Shown piece after piece: positions 1 to 5,910 of a DNA stretch of 5,910 bases. Source of the stretch: Candidatus Bathyarchaeum sp. (GTDB lineage: Archaea; Thermoproteota; Bathyarchaeia; Bathyarchaeales; Bathyarchaeaceae). A model generated the notes under the pieces. It was given only the letters and a program-made list of their open reading frames with translations, searched no databases and was not told the DNA's origin. A program made the translations under genes and the position numbers. The stretch spans positions 1-5,910 of the forward strand of contig SOJY01000018.1 in the NCBI GenBank assembly GCA_004376385.1. Reading direction: 5' to 3'. Position 1 is the first letter of the stretch, and the number at the start of each line of letters is the position of its first letter.

Positions 1-605
1 TCCTTCTTTTCCGGTTCTCCCACTGAATCAGAAGTATATTCCTGTTTCTGTTTTTGCTTTTTCAAAGTAGCCAACCTGTTATCTGATGTCTGCAGCTCGT
101 TTTGCAACATCTTAATCATGTGCTGGATGCGGTTACGTTTCAATTCAAGAGCTTCTAGACTACTCTTAGATTCTTCTTCAAGGAAAACCGAAAAGGGATT
201 CGGCATTCGCGGCATTGTCACTGCCTTAGGGTCCAAATCTAGCACAGTTCTTGCGTACTCTTTGAACAAGGTGTTCATGCTTTCAGCAATCTGACTATGC
301 TTCAAGAGGGCTCGGTCAAGAATGAGCTTTCCGGCTTCAGTTATTTTGTAAATTTTACGTTTTCTTTTCTGAGGACCCCATTCACCCTTTATGTATCCTG
401 CATTTTCTAGGCTCTGAAGTAGTGGATATGCGCCTCCGGCGGTTGGTCTCCAGAAGCCCTCGGTTCGGTCTCTGACTTCTTTCATCATTTCGTATCCGTG
501 ACAAGCTTTTTTGCTCAAAAGAATTAAGAAGGCGATACGCATGTAACCTTTTTGAGCTTCTTTAAGCCATTTTGCAACCGTCTTTTCTTCGTGTTCGAGA
601 TGCAT
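1..605 (-). CDS. PadR-family winged-helix transcriptional regulator (3' end outside window)
   Basis: My reverse-strand translation is open from an ATG at 605 to the window edge, giving 201 residues with no stop. Residues about 20-96 form a PadR winged helix: a hydrophobic first helix (GYMRIAFLILL), the family hallmark HGYEMMKEV at 36-44, a GGAYPLLQSLENAGYI segment (57-72) matching the recognition helix and following turn, a basic wing (QKRKRKIYKIT), and AGKLIL. PadR proteins are dimeric DNA-binding repressors, often of a neighbouring efflux pump. Residues about 140-190 are rich in Glu, Lys, Leu and Gln and look like a coiled coil, where family members usually dimerise. It is transcribed divergently from the ABC exporter, so it is the probable regulator of that operon. 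The start at 605 has GGAG 11 nt upstream (minus strand 620-617). An in-frame ATG at 665 would add 20 residues (MQYIAPKYKYYRYVYGEWKN), but these run through the AT-rich promoter and are less likely. The ligand is unknown. Confidence 0.9.
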   Translation of the reverse strand, partial: MHLEHEEKTVAKWLKEAQKGYMRIAFLILLSKKACHGYEMMKEVRDRTEGFWRPTAGGAYPLLQSLENAGYIKGEWGPQKRKRKIYKITEAGKLILDRALLKHSQIAESMNTLFKEYARTVLDLDPKAVTMPRMPNPFSVFLEEESKSSLEALELKRNRIQHMIKMLQNELQTSDNRLATLKKQKQKQEYTSDSVGEPEKK

Positions 606-638
606 GTTTTTCCATTCTCCATAGACGTAACGGTAATA

Positions 639-648
639 TTTATATTTT
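639..648 (+). promoter_or_regulatory. Candidate archaeal TATA box for the exporter operon
   Basis: TTTATATTTT contains the archaeal TTTATA core. A start about 25 nt downstream would fall near 669, inside the palindrome, leaving a leader of about 28 nt that contains the Shine-Dalgarno site. The reverse complement (AAAATATAAA) could also serve the minus-strand regulator, though that would leave a leader of only about a dozen nucleotides. The AT-rich arms of the palindrome are alternative TATA elements for the regulator. Confidence 0.45.
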
Positions 649-654
649 GGTGCG

Positions 655-675
655 ATATATTGCATTGAAATATAT
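655..675. promoter_or_regulatory. 21-bp near-perfect palindrome, candidate PadR operator
   Basis: The left arm ATATATTGCA and the right arm TGAAATATAT flank a central T at 665. Nine of ten symmetric pairs match; only 662/668 fails. It lies between the divergent regulator and exporter genes, 10-30 bp downstream of the TATA-like element at 639-648, so it covers the expected exporter transcription start. PadR-family operators are typically dyads with AT-rich half-sites separated by about 8 bp. Here ATAT at 657-660 and ATAT at 670-673 bracket the centre. Assignment to this PadR protein is inferred from position and symmetry. Confidence 0.6.
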
Positions 676-684
676 TGTTGTGAT

Positions 685-690
685 GGTGAG
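685..690 (+). promoter_or_regulatory. Shine-Dalgarno site that fixes the TTG start of the exporter ATPase
   Basis: GGTGAG matches part of the archaeal 16S-complementary consensus GGAGGTGA. It ends 6 nt before TTG at 697, which is good spacing, and 21 nt before the next in-frame ATG at 712, which is too far. It therefore supports the TTG start. Confidence 0.6.
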
Positions 691-696
691 GACATA

Positions 697-1722
697 TTGG
701 AAAACGATGTTATGATTGAATTGAAAAACCTCACGAAGAAATTTAATGACTTCACAGCCGTGGATCACATTTCGTTTGATGTTAAAAAAAGTGAAGTATT
801 CGGTTTACTTGGTCCAAATGGTGCAGGTAAAACCACGATTATACGAATGTTATCCACATTAACTAGACCCACGGAGGGCACAGCCACAATCGGCGGATAC
901 GATATAGTAAAGCAGGACAACAAAGTTAGGCAACTGATCGGTCTAGTTTCGGAAAAGATGATAATGTATGACCGGTTGACAGCGAAGGAGAATCTGCGGT
1001 TTTTTGGAAAACTCTACAACATACCAAAAAATACTCTCAATGAAAGGATTGGTGAGTTGCTAGAGCTGGTTCAACTTACCAAGTGGAAGGACTCCAAAGT
1101 GGGCACGTTTTCGACTGGAATGAGGCAAAGAATGAATGTAGTCAGAGCTTTACTCAACATGCCCAAAGTATTGTTTCTCGACGAGCCCACATTAGGGTTA
1201 GACCCTCAATCGACTGTCGAAGTTAGAGAGTTTATTAAGAAAATCAATAAAGAAAACAAAACAACAATCATACTTACAACGCACATGATGAATGAGGCTG
1301 ACCGTCTCTGTGACCGCATAGGCATCATAGACAATGGACAAATCACTGCGCTTGACACGTCAACAAATCTGAAAAAGCTTGTTTCAGGAGATGACGCGAC
1401 TGTGCTGAAGCTGGAGATTCCGAACCTCACCAAAAAAATGGTCACGAAGATGGAGTCTTTGGACTGTGTCAAGTCAGTCGCTCAGGAGAACGCTTCTCAC
1501 ATCAAGATTCACGCAACGGGCGACAAAGCATTTGACGCCATAATTGATGCTGTAAGAGCAGAGAATGCTAAAATAAATTCGATTGAGAAGCTTCAACCTA
1601 CACTTGAAGACGTTTTTTTGCACATAACTGGTCGGGAAGTTAGAGATAAGGCAGACACCAAAATACCCGTAAAACATGGACCGGGGCATAGAGGTTTTAG
1701 GCAAAGACGGAGGGTAAGGTGA
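697..1722 (+). CDS. ABC-2 exporter ATP-binding subunit (DrrA-like)
   Basis: This 341-residue nucleotide-binding subunit should power the permease encoded next to it by hydrolysing ATP at the cytoplasmic face. Visible motifs are Walker A GPNGAGKTT (39-47), signature FSTGMRQRM (138-146, the STGM variant common in drug and antibiotic exporters), Walker B VLFLDEP (158-164, catalytic Glu163), D-loop LGLDP (166-170) and H-loop His196 in LTTHMMNEA. The Q-loop reads GLVSEKMIMYDRLT, with Glu86 where most ABC proteins have Gln. Residues about 225-312 form the C-terminal regulatory domain of DrrA-like proteins, ending in PTLEDVFLHITGRE. The last 20 or so residues are a basic, Arg-rich extension. Translation starts at TTG 697, supported by GGTGAG upstream; ATG 712 would lose only five residues. 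The stop overlaps the permease start. The family exports hydrophobic drugs, antibiotics or lipids, but the substrate here cannot be read from sequence. Confidence 0.95.
   Translation: MENDVMIELKNLTKKFNDFTAVDHISFDVKKSEVFGLLGPNGAGKTTIIRMLSTLTRPTEGTATIGGYDIVKQDNKVRQLIGLVSEKMIMYDRLTAKENLRFFGKLYNIPKNTLNERIGELLELVQLTKWKDSKVGTFSTGMRQRMNVVRALLNMPKVLFLDEPTLGLDPQSTVEVREFIKKINKENKTTIILTTHMMNEADRLCDRIGIIDNGQITALDTSTNLKKLVSGDDATVLKLEIPNLTKKMVTKMESLDCVKSVAQENASHIKIHATGDKAFDAIIDAVRAENAKINSIEKLQPTLEDVFLHITGREVRDKADTKIPVKHGPGHRGFRQRRRVR
1709..1713 (+). promoter_or_regulatory. Shine-Dalgarno site for the permease, inside the ATPase gene
   Basis: GGAGG lies in the last codons of the ATPase gene and ends 5 nt before GTG 1719. 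A second motif, GGTGA at 1718-1722, lies 5 nt before an in-frame ATG at 1728. Both starts are therefore possible and differ by three residues. The overlap implies coupled translation. Confidence 0.55.
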
Positions 1723-2918
1723 GTCGAATGGGTGCAAAAAACATGATTTCACATAGCTTCCGGATTGCATGGAAAGACTTGCTGGAAGTGTTTAGGAACC
1801 GAATGGGACTAGTTTTACTGATATTAATGCCGATATTCATGATGGTTATGGTTGGTTACATATACCCATCTGATAACTCCCTAAGCAATGTGACCGTTGC
1901 TTTAGTAAATGAGGATGTTGGCTATGGCGGTTACACAAATGCCAGCTCAACTTTAATCGCAATTTTGGAGAATGCAAACAACAGCACAGATCTGATGACT
2001 CTCACCACTGCTTCTAGTTTTGATGAAGTAAGAGAGATGATTCAAAGGGGAGATGTCGACGCGGGCATAATAATATCTAGCGACTTCACTTCAAGCATAA
2101 TGAATGGCCAACAGGGAACAATCACGCTTGTAACGGATCAGTCTAATCTCCAAATGTCATCGATGCTACAAGCCGTCCTGCAAGAAGTGTTTGACCAACT
2201 GGGAACTGGTTTAGCTCAACAAAACGTTCAAAGCTTAGGTGTTGACCCAAGCAATTCGTTGGCGGTCGTACAGCCATATAACGTTCAAACAGAAGGAGCT
2301 ATTGAAGGCGACTTCAGCTATTTCGATTTCGTGGCACCTGGAATAATAGCAATGACAGTGATGATGAGCGTCATGACCGGTCTCCCTGTAGCAATTTCTG
2401 AAGAGAGAGAAAGCGGCACGCTTGACGGAATGATGGTGGCTCCCATCAGTAGGCTCTCAGTAATACTTGGTAAAACTCTTGCCCAGATTGGCAGAGGATT
2501 ACTCCAAGGGTTAATTATCATTGTAATTGCTGTATCATTTTTTGGAGTTACTATTCATGGAAGCATTCTGTTGGTGTTCGCGTTGCTGCTGTTATGTGTG
2601 TTTAGCTTTGTTGGTTTGGGCATTGTGCTAACGTCGTTTACGAAAGACCAAGAGACAGCCACGATGTTAATGACTACCATAATGTTCCCAATGATGTTCC
2701 TCAGCGGAGTGTTCTTCCCGATAGAGCAGATGCCATGGTTCATGCAGACCCTCTCAAATGTTCTTCCACTGACCTACGTTACCGGCGCTCTAAGAAAAGT
2801 CATGGTTCTTGGCGCAGATATATCCATGATAACAACTGAACTCGCGATACTCATCGGCTTTGGAACAGTTATGATAGCAATAGCGGTTCCAGTGTTCAAA
2901 AGAGCAATGACCAGCTAA
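1719..2918 (+). CDS. ABC-2 type exporter permease (DrrB/YhgE-like architecture)
   Basis: This 399-residue membrane subunit partners with the ATPase just upstream, whose stop it overlaps by 4 bp (GTGA). Its architecture is a short cytoplasmic N-terminus, a first membrane helix (about 29-49), a soluble domain of about 150 residues (50-200) probably outside the cell, then about five helices (roughly 203-225, 258-276, 281-305, 316-335, 372-393). Between helices two and three is the ABC-2 coupling segment EERESGTLDGMMVAPIS (228-244), which contacts the ATPase. FLSGVFFPIEQMPWFMQ (327-343) and LPLTYVTGALRKV (349-361) are also hallmark ABC-2 stretches. The outer domain has N-glycosylation sequons at Asn57, Asn74, Asn87 and Asn88, which fits extracytoplasmic exposure. 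One ATPase plus one full-length ABC-2 permease suggests an exporter that works as two of each. GTG 1719 is used here; ATG 1728 is possible. The substrate is unknown; a drug or toxic hydrophobic compound is the default guess given the PadR neighbour. Confidence 0.93.
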   Translation: MSRMGAKNMISHSFRIAWKDLLEVFRNRMGLVLLILMPIFMMVMVGYIYPSDNSLSNVTVALVNEDVGYGGYTNASSTLIAILENANNSTDLMTLTTASSFDEVREMIQRGDVDAGIIISSDFTSSIMNGQQGTITLVTDQSNLQMSSMLQAVLQEVFDQLGTGLAQQNVQSLGVDPSNSLAVVQPYNVQTEGAIEGDFSYFDFVAPGIIAMTVMMSVMTGLPVAISEERESGTLDGMMVAPISRLSVILGKTLAQIGRGLLQGLIIIVIAVSFFGVTIHGSILLVFALLLLCVFSFVGLGIVLTSFTKDQETATMLMTTIMFPMMFLSGVFFPIEQMPWFMQTLSNVLPLTYVTGALRKVMVLGADISMITTELAILIGFGTVMIAIAVPVFKRAMTS

Positions 2919-2940
2919 CAAGATAGCCGGTCTAGTTCCA

Positions 2941-2960
2941 CCACCTTTTTCCCATTTTTA
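2941..2960 (+). terminator. T-rich termination region after the exporter operon
   Basis: Two T5 tracts (2946-2950 and 2955-2959) lie 27-41 nt after the permease stop with no strong hairpin before them. Archaeal RNA polymerase commonly stops at such U-rich stretches, so this is a plausible 3' end for the plus-strand operon. Confidence 0.4.
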
Positions 2961-3072
2961 TGTATAACATAATTTAGTGTATTACTAAGAAAACCCTGTT
3001 TTCTATGCCCTATCTGGAAAAGAGCACAGGTCATTTTAGTTGAGCTGTTCTGTGATATCCAACTTTCAGATA

Positions 3073-3141
3073 GAAAATATAAAAATAAAATAAAGAAAGA
3101 ATTTAAAGTAGGCATCTAGCAGGTTTTTTTGCTAAATGCCT
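3073..3141 (-). terminator. Hairpin plus long U-rich tract, terminator of the EF-2 gene
   Basis: Read on the minus strand, the hairpin starts 21 nt after the EF-2 stop. A 12-nt arm (3141-3130, AGGCATTTAGCA) pairs with 3121-3110 (TGCTAGATGCCT) across an 8-nt A-rich loop. All 12 positions pair if one G-U is allowed. The next 30 or so nucleotides (3108 to 3073) are strongly T-rich. This combination should end EF-2 transcription before it runs into the convergent exporter operon. Confidence 0.75.
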
Positions 3142-3162
3142 GTTTTGGTTTTGTCGTCGTGT

Positions 3163-5373
3163 TTAAGCGGTGTCGATGAACTTGTTGGCTTTAGGTATTT
3201 CTTCAGGCAGTCCTCTTCTCTTCCGTATTCCGGCTATGACTTCCATTGATATGCTTTCAGGAACTTTTTCCCAATGATCGAATTGTGTCTGCCAGAAGGC
3301 GTGACCAGAAGTTACAGACCTCATGTCAGCGGAGAGACCAAAAGTCTCGGAAACCGGAAGGAATCCAGTGACGTTGGTTACTGGTCCCTTCTGTTCTGAA
3401 GAAGTTACTCTTCCTCTCTTACGGGTTATTAGTCCCGTTACTTCGCCAACGAATTGTTGAGGAACCGAAACACCGATTTTATAGATGGGTTCAGAGAGAA
3501 CCGGTTTGGCTGTAAGGAAAGATCCCCAAAAGGCTCGTTTCATTGCTGGCATAATCTGTGCGGGTCCACGGTGTACGGGGTCTTCGTGCAATTTTGCATC
3601 CAAAAGCTTCACTTTAACTCCTCGTATTGGCTCATCGGAAAGGGGACCGTTTTTAGCTGCCCACCTGAAACCTGAATTAACTGTTTCTTTCACTTCTCTG
3701 AGGTATTGGATACCTTTAGTCATGTCCACCAGAATGTTTTTGTGTTCTTCTAAAGCCCACACGTTTTTAGCTTCTTTAGCAGACCATCCTGCTTCCTCAC
3801 GTAAAGTGGTGGTAATTCGCTTTTTACCCATCGCTTCAAACAGTGCACCCTTTTCCATTAGGTCAATAACAGTTTGGTCAAGAGGTTCCACTTGAATCCA
3901 GAATCTGCTGTGTTTGTTGGGGCTCTTCGCCATCGCTACTACGCCTTGTGTAGATGCGGTTTCTCTGTAGACGACTAGTGGCTGAGACGTTAGAAGCTCT
4001 AATCCTCCACCATATTGTTTGAGGAACTTGACGGCTATCTCTAGGTGGAGTTCACCCATTCCGCTGAGAAGATACTCACCAGTTTCTTTGTTGATGTTGG
4101 TTACCAAGTTTGGATCGTCGATAGCTAAACGGTCCATCAATTCTATGAGACGAGGCAATTCCCTAGGATATTTGGGTTCTATGGCAATGGTGATAACAGG
4201 TTCGGAAACGTATTGTATGTTTTCAAAGGGAACCATAGCGTCCTTATGGCCAATACTGACAAGGGTTTCTCCTGCCCTAGCAAGATCCAATCCCAACACT
4301 GCAGCTATGTTCCCGGCGCCTATCTTGCCAACAACCTCTCGGAAGGCGCCCATATACATGGAGACCTGCTGAACACGATAATCCTTCTTGGCGCCAACCA
4401 AATAAACTCGATCGCCTTCGTTAATGCAACCCGAAAATGTACGTCCTGTAGCAACTAATCCCGCATGAGGATCCATCTGGGCTGATGTCAAACAGATGAC
4501 GGTGGGTCCATTCTCGTCACAGCTAATCATAGCTTTTCCAATCTCGGAGTCCAACTCTCCCTTCCAGACTTTTGGAACACGATACTTCTGGGCTACTACA
4601 GGATTTGGAAGAGTCTTGACGGACATGTCCAGTATTGCAGCATAAAGAGGAACAGTTTCTGCAAGTTCTTCATGACGTCCAGTATGATAGGCTTCCACGA
4701 CGTCGCTGAATTTTATTCCTTTCTGCTGGGCTATGTCAAGCGTGAAGCCCCATTTGTGCAAAGCAGAACCGAAGGCTACTGTTCCCTTCGTTGGGTCGAC
4801 TTTCCATTGTTTTTTGTGGTCTTTCTCTCCATATAAAGAAATCAGGTTGTTGAAGTCCCTGATTATTCGAAGAAGCTTGGTTTGCATCTGATCTGCATTT
4901 AGTTTCAGTTCTTTGATTAAACGGTCGACTTTGTTGATAAACAGAACAGGTTTCACTCGTTCGTTAAGGGCTTGACGAGTGACTGTTTCTGTTTGAACCA
5001 TTACTTCTTCGACGGCGTCTACGACTACGACGGCTCCGTCGATTGCTCTTAGGGCACGTGTTACTTTGCCTGTGAAGTCTACGTGTCCAGGCGTGTCTAT
5101 GAGGTTGACAACGTGTGATATGTTATCGAGCTCGTGTAGAAGGGAAATGTTGGCTGTTTTGATTGTGATTCCCCGCTTCTGTTCTTCCTCTAGATAGTCG
5201 AGGGCTCTTGCTGCTCCTGCGATTTTAGGTGACAGGAGTCCTGCTTCGGCTAGCAGGGAGTCGGACATGGTTGTTTTTCCATGGTCGATGTGGGCAATTA
5301 TGCCTATATTCCTGATGTCTTCTTTGTTGCTCATGAGCTTTACGATGTCGTTCGTTTGCCTAAATTTGGGCAC
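3163..5373 (-). CDS. fusA: Archaeal translation elongation factor 2 (aEF-2)
   Basis: This is the ribosomal translocase GTPase that moves tRNAs and mRNA after peptide bond formation. Its 736 residues fit the archaeal EF-2 length. G motifs are G1 AHIDHGKTT (27-35), G2 region RGITI (67-71), G3 DTPGH (93-97), G4 NKVD (147-150) and G5 GSA (202-204). Domains follow the usual order: GTPase (to about 245), domain II (about 290-380), domain III (about 390-465, with LSGMGELHLEI), domain IV (from about 470, with SPNKHSRFW) and domain V (about 625-720). His601 in LHEDPVHRGPAQ is the diphthamide position, so the protein should be modified and sensitive to ADP-ribosylating toxins. Translation starts at GTG 5373, with AGGAG 10 nt upstream; ATG at residue 14 lacks such a site and would cut the conserved N-terminal stretch. 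The gene stands alone, convergent with the exporter operon and ending at a strong terminator. It looks intact. Confidence 0.98.
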   Translation of the reverse strand: MPKFRQTNDIVKLMSNKEDIRNIGIIAHIDHGKTTMSDSLLAEAGLLSPKIAGAARALDYLEEEQKRGITIKTANISLLHELDNISHVVNLIDTPGHVDFTGKVTRALRAIDGAVVVVDAVEEVMVQTETVTRQALNERVKPVLFINKVDRLIKELKLNADQMQTKLLRIIRDFNNLISLYGEKDHKKQWKVDPTKGTVAFGSALHKWGFTLDIAQQKGIKFSDVVEAYHTGRHEELAETVPLYAAILDMSVKTLPNPVVAQKYRVPKVWKGELDSEIGKAMISCDENGPTVICLTSAQMDPHAGLVATGRTFSGCINEGDRVYLVGAKKDYRVQQVSMYMGAFREVVGKIGAGNIAAVLGLDLARAGETLVSIGHKDAMVPFENIQYVSEPVITIAIEPKYPRELPRLIELMDRLAIDDPNLVTNINKETGEYLLSGMGELHLEIAVKFLKQYGGGLELLTSQPLVVYRETASTQGVVAMAKSPNKHSRFWIQVEPLDQTVIDLMEKGALFEAMGKKRITTTLREEAGWSAKEAKNVWALEEHKNILVDMTKGIQYLREVKETVNSGFRWAAKNGPLSDEPIRGVKVKLLDAKLHEDPVHRGPAQIMPAMKRAFWGSFLTAKPVLSEPIYKIGVSVPQQFVGEVTGLITRKRGRVTSSEQKGPVTNVTGFLPVSETFGLSADMRSVTSGHAFWQTQFDHWEKVPESISMEVIAGIRKRRGLPEEIPKANKFIDTA

Positions 5374-5383
5374 TTTATTGTTT

Positions 5384-5388
5384 CTCCT
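5384..5388 (-). promoter_or_regulatory. Shine-Dalgarno site supporting the GTG start of EF-2
   Basis: On the minus strand AGGAG precedes GTG 5373 by 10 nt. No comparable motif precedes the next in-frame ATG at 5334, so the GTG start is preferred. Confidence 0.6.
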
Positions 5389-5424
5389 GATTGTTAATGG
5401 TCAGCATGCTAGATTAAAATCATA

Positions 5425-5433
5425 CCTATAAGC
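5425..5433 (-). promoter_or_regulatory. Weak TATA-like element for EF-2
   Basis: The minus strand reads GCTTATAGG here, about 55 nt upstream of the GTG start. A transcript would begin near 5404 and carry a leader of about 30 nt including the AGGAG site. The match to the archaeal TATA consensus is partial, and other AT-rich stretches (for example 5411-5420) could serve instead. Confidence 0.3.
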
Positions 5434-5498
5434 ATTATTGTAGCGTAAGATTAATTCTCACAGACAACAGAAATACTTCCCCGTTTTTTCTGACATAA

Positions 5499-5910
5499 TT
5501 TCCAGAAATTCAGATAGTAAATGCAAGTGGAACCATTTACATACGGGCTAATGGAAGCGTTGAAGGAACGGATAAGATTCAACGACAAGGAGAGGTATAC
5601 AATCTTACTGATGATCTACATTGTGTTCGTTTGAGTGTTAGAAGGAGTGATATAATATTTGATGGAAATGGACATACGCTATATCAAAATATTGTTCTTA
5701 GATATGTGACAAATGTTACCGTAAAAAACACATTAATTACCCAGCCAGAGGGGACTGGCATCGAATTAGATCATTCTTCCAATAACACTATCATTGACGA
5801 AAACAATCAGGACAACTATCCGCTCGTAAACGTTATTTCAGAGTTTTCATCATGGACCATTCTACCTCTCTTCATGGTGATAACACTATTCACAGTAACA
5901 GTCTACAAAA
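5499..5910 (+). pseudogene. NosD-like beta-helix surface protein remnant, 5'-decayed (runs off window)
   Basis: My translation is open for 137 codons from 5499 to the edge, and a TAA at 5496-5498 lies in frame directly upstream. NASGTIYIRANGSVEGTDKI (residues 8-27) resembles the start of mature archaeal NosD-type right-handed beta-helix proteins just after the signal peptide. SDIIFDGNGHTL (50-61), YVTNVTVKNTLI (69-80) and SSNNTIIDENN (93-103) look like beta-helix rungs. ISEFSSW (113-119) followed by a hydrophobic helix (about 120-135) looks like the C-terminal sorting or anchor tail of these proteins. There is no ATG, GTG or TTG in frame before residue 45 and no signal peptide, so the 5' end appears lost. 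Only about two rungs separate the N-terminal motif from the C-terminal tail, far fewer than usual, which suggests a large internal deletion as well. It is divergent from EF-2 with little room for its own promoter. Intact members are secreted, membrane-anchored surface proteins. A functional short protein from an unusual start is not excluded. Confidence 0.65.

Noticed and set aside
606..665. Upstream in-frame ATG at 665 as the PadR start
   Set aside because: The extra 20 residues are Tyr/Lys-rich readings of promoter-like AT-rich DNA. PadR proteins usually start shortly before the first helix, and GGAG fits the 605 start better.
1206..2743. Minus-strand open frames of 62-98 codons opposite the ABC genes
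   Set aside because: They lie wholly or almost wholly opposite well-supported ABC transporter coding sequence and have no recognisable motifs.
2915..3115. Minus-strand open frame of 66 codons (MPTLNSFFILFLYFL...)
   Set aside because: Its first half is the T-rich tract of the EF-2 terminator, which gives an artificial run of Phe, Leu and Tyr. It then runs through non-coding sequence to the permease stop, and I recognise no family.
3454..4458. Several plus-strand open frames of 73-136 codons opposite EF-2
   Set aside because: They are antisense shadows of a clearly conserved EF-2 gene, with unlikely amino-acid composition and no recognisable motif.
5521..5634. Plus-strand ATG open frame of 37 codons (MQVEPFTYGL...)
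   Set aside because: It is in a different frame from the recognisable beta-helix sequence covering the same bases, is short, and has no Shine-Dalgarno site that I can see.
1..5910. CRISPR array, tRNA, rRNA, insertion sequence or integration site
   Set aside because: I saw no regularly spaced direct repeats, cloverleaf-like segments, transposase motifs or terminal inverted repeats on either strand.

Overview
The window is archaeal. It carries an archaeal-type elongation factor 2 (736 codons) with a complete diphthamide loop, TATA-box-like promoters, Shine-Dalgarno sites resembling GGAGG/GGTGA, U-rich terminators, frequent GTG/TTG starts, and a NosD-type beta-helix surface protein ending in an EFxSW-plus-membrane-helix tail. 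From memory of related proteins, that combination suggests a Bathyarchaeia-like (Thermoproteota) genome. The lineage is an inference, not a database result.

Layout: (1) 605-1, minus strand: a PadR-family winged-helix regulator whose 3' end lies outside the window. (2) 606-696: a short divergent promoter region with a 21-bp near-perfect palindrome at 655-675, a TATA-like element and a Shine-Dalgarno site. (3) 697-2918, plus strand: a two-gene ABC-2 exporter operon, made of a DrrA-like ATPase (697-1722) and a DrrB-like permease (1719-2918) that overlap by 4 bp. (4) 2919-3162: a non-coding convergent region of 244 bp with a plus-strand T-rich stop signal and a strong hairpin plus U-rich terminator for the minus-strand gene. 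(5) 5373-3163, minus strand: archaeal elongation factor 2. (6) 5374-5498: the EF-2 promoter and leader. (7) 5499-5910, plus strand: a NosD-like beta-helix remnant with no usable start codon, an in-frame stop just upstream, and a right edge cut by the window.

How they work together: the PadR regulator and the exporter operon form a typical divergent regulator/efflux module. The likely model is that PadR binds the palindrome, represses the exporter (and perhaps itself), and is released by a toxic ligand that the pump expels. EF-2 is a housekeeping translation gene with no functional link to the exporter. The beta-helix piece looks like a decayed or shrunken member of a repeated surface-protein family. 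I found no CRISPR array, tRNA, rRNA or insertion sequence, and nothing that clearly forms a new system. The most interesting points are the palindromic operator, the altered Q-loop of the ATPase, the strand-specific terminator hairpin and the decayed surface-protein gene.
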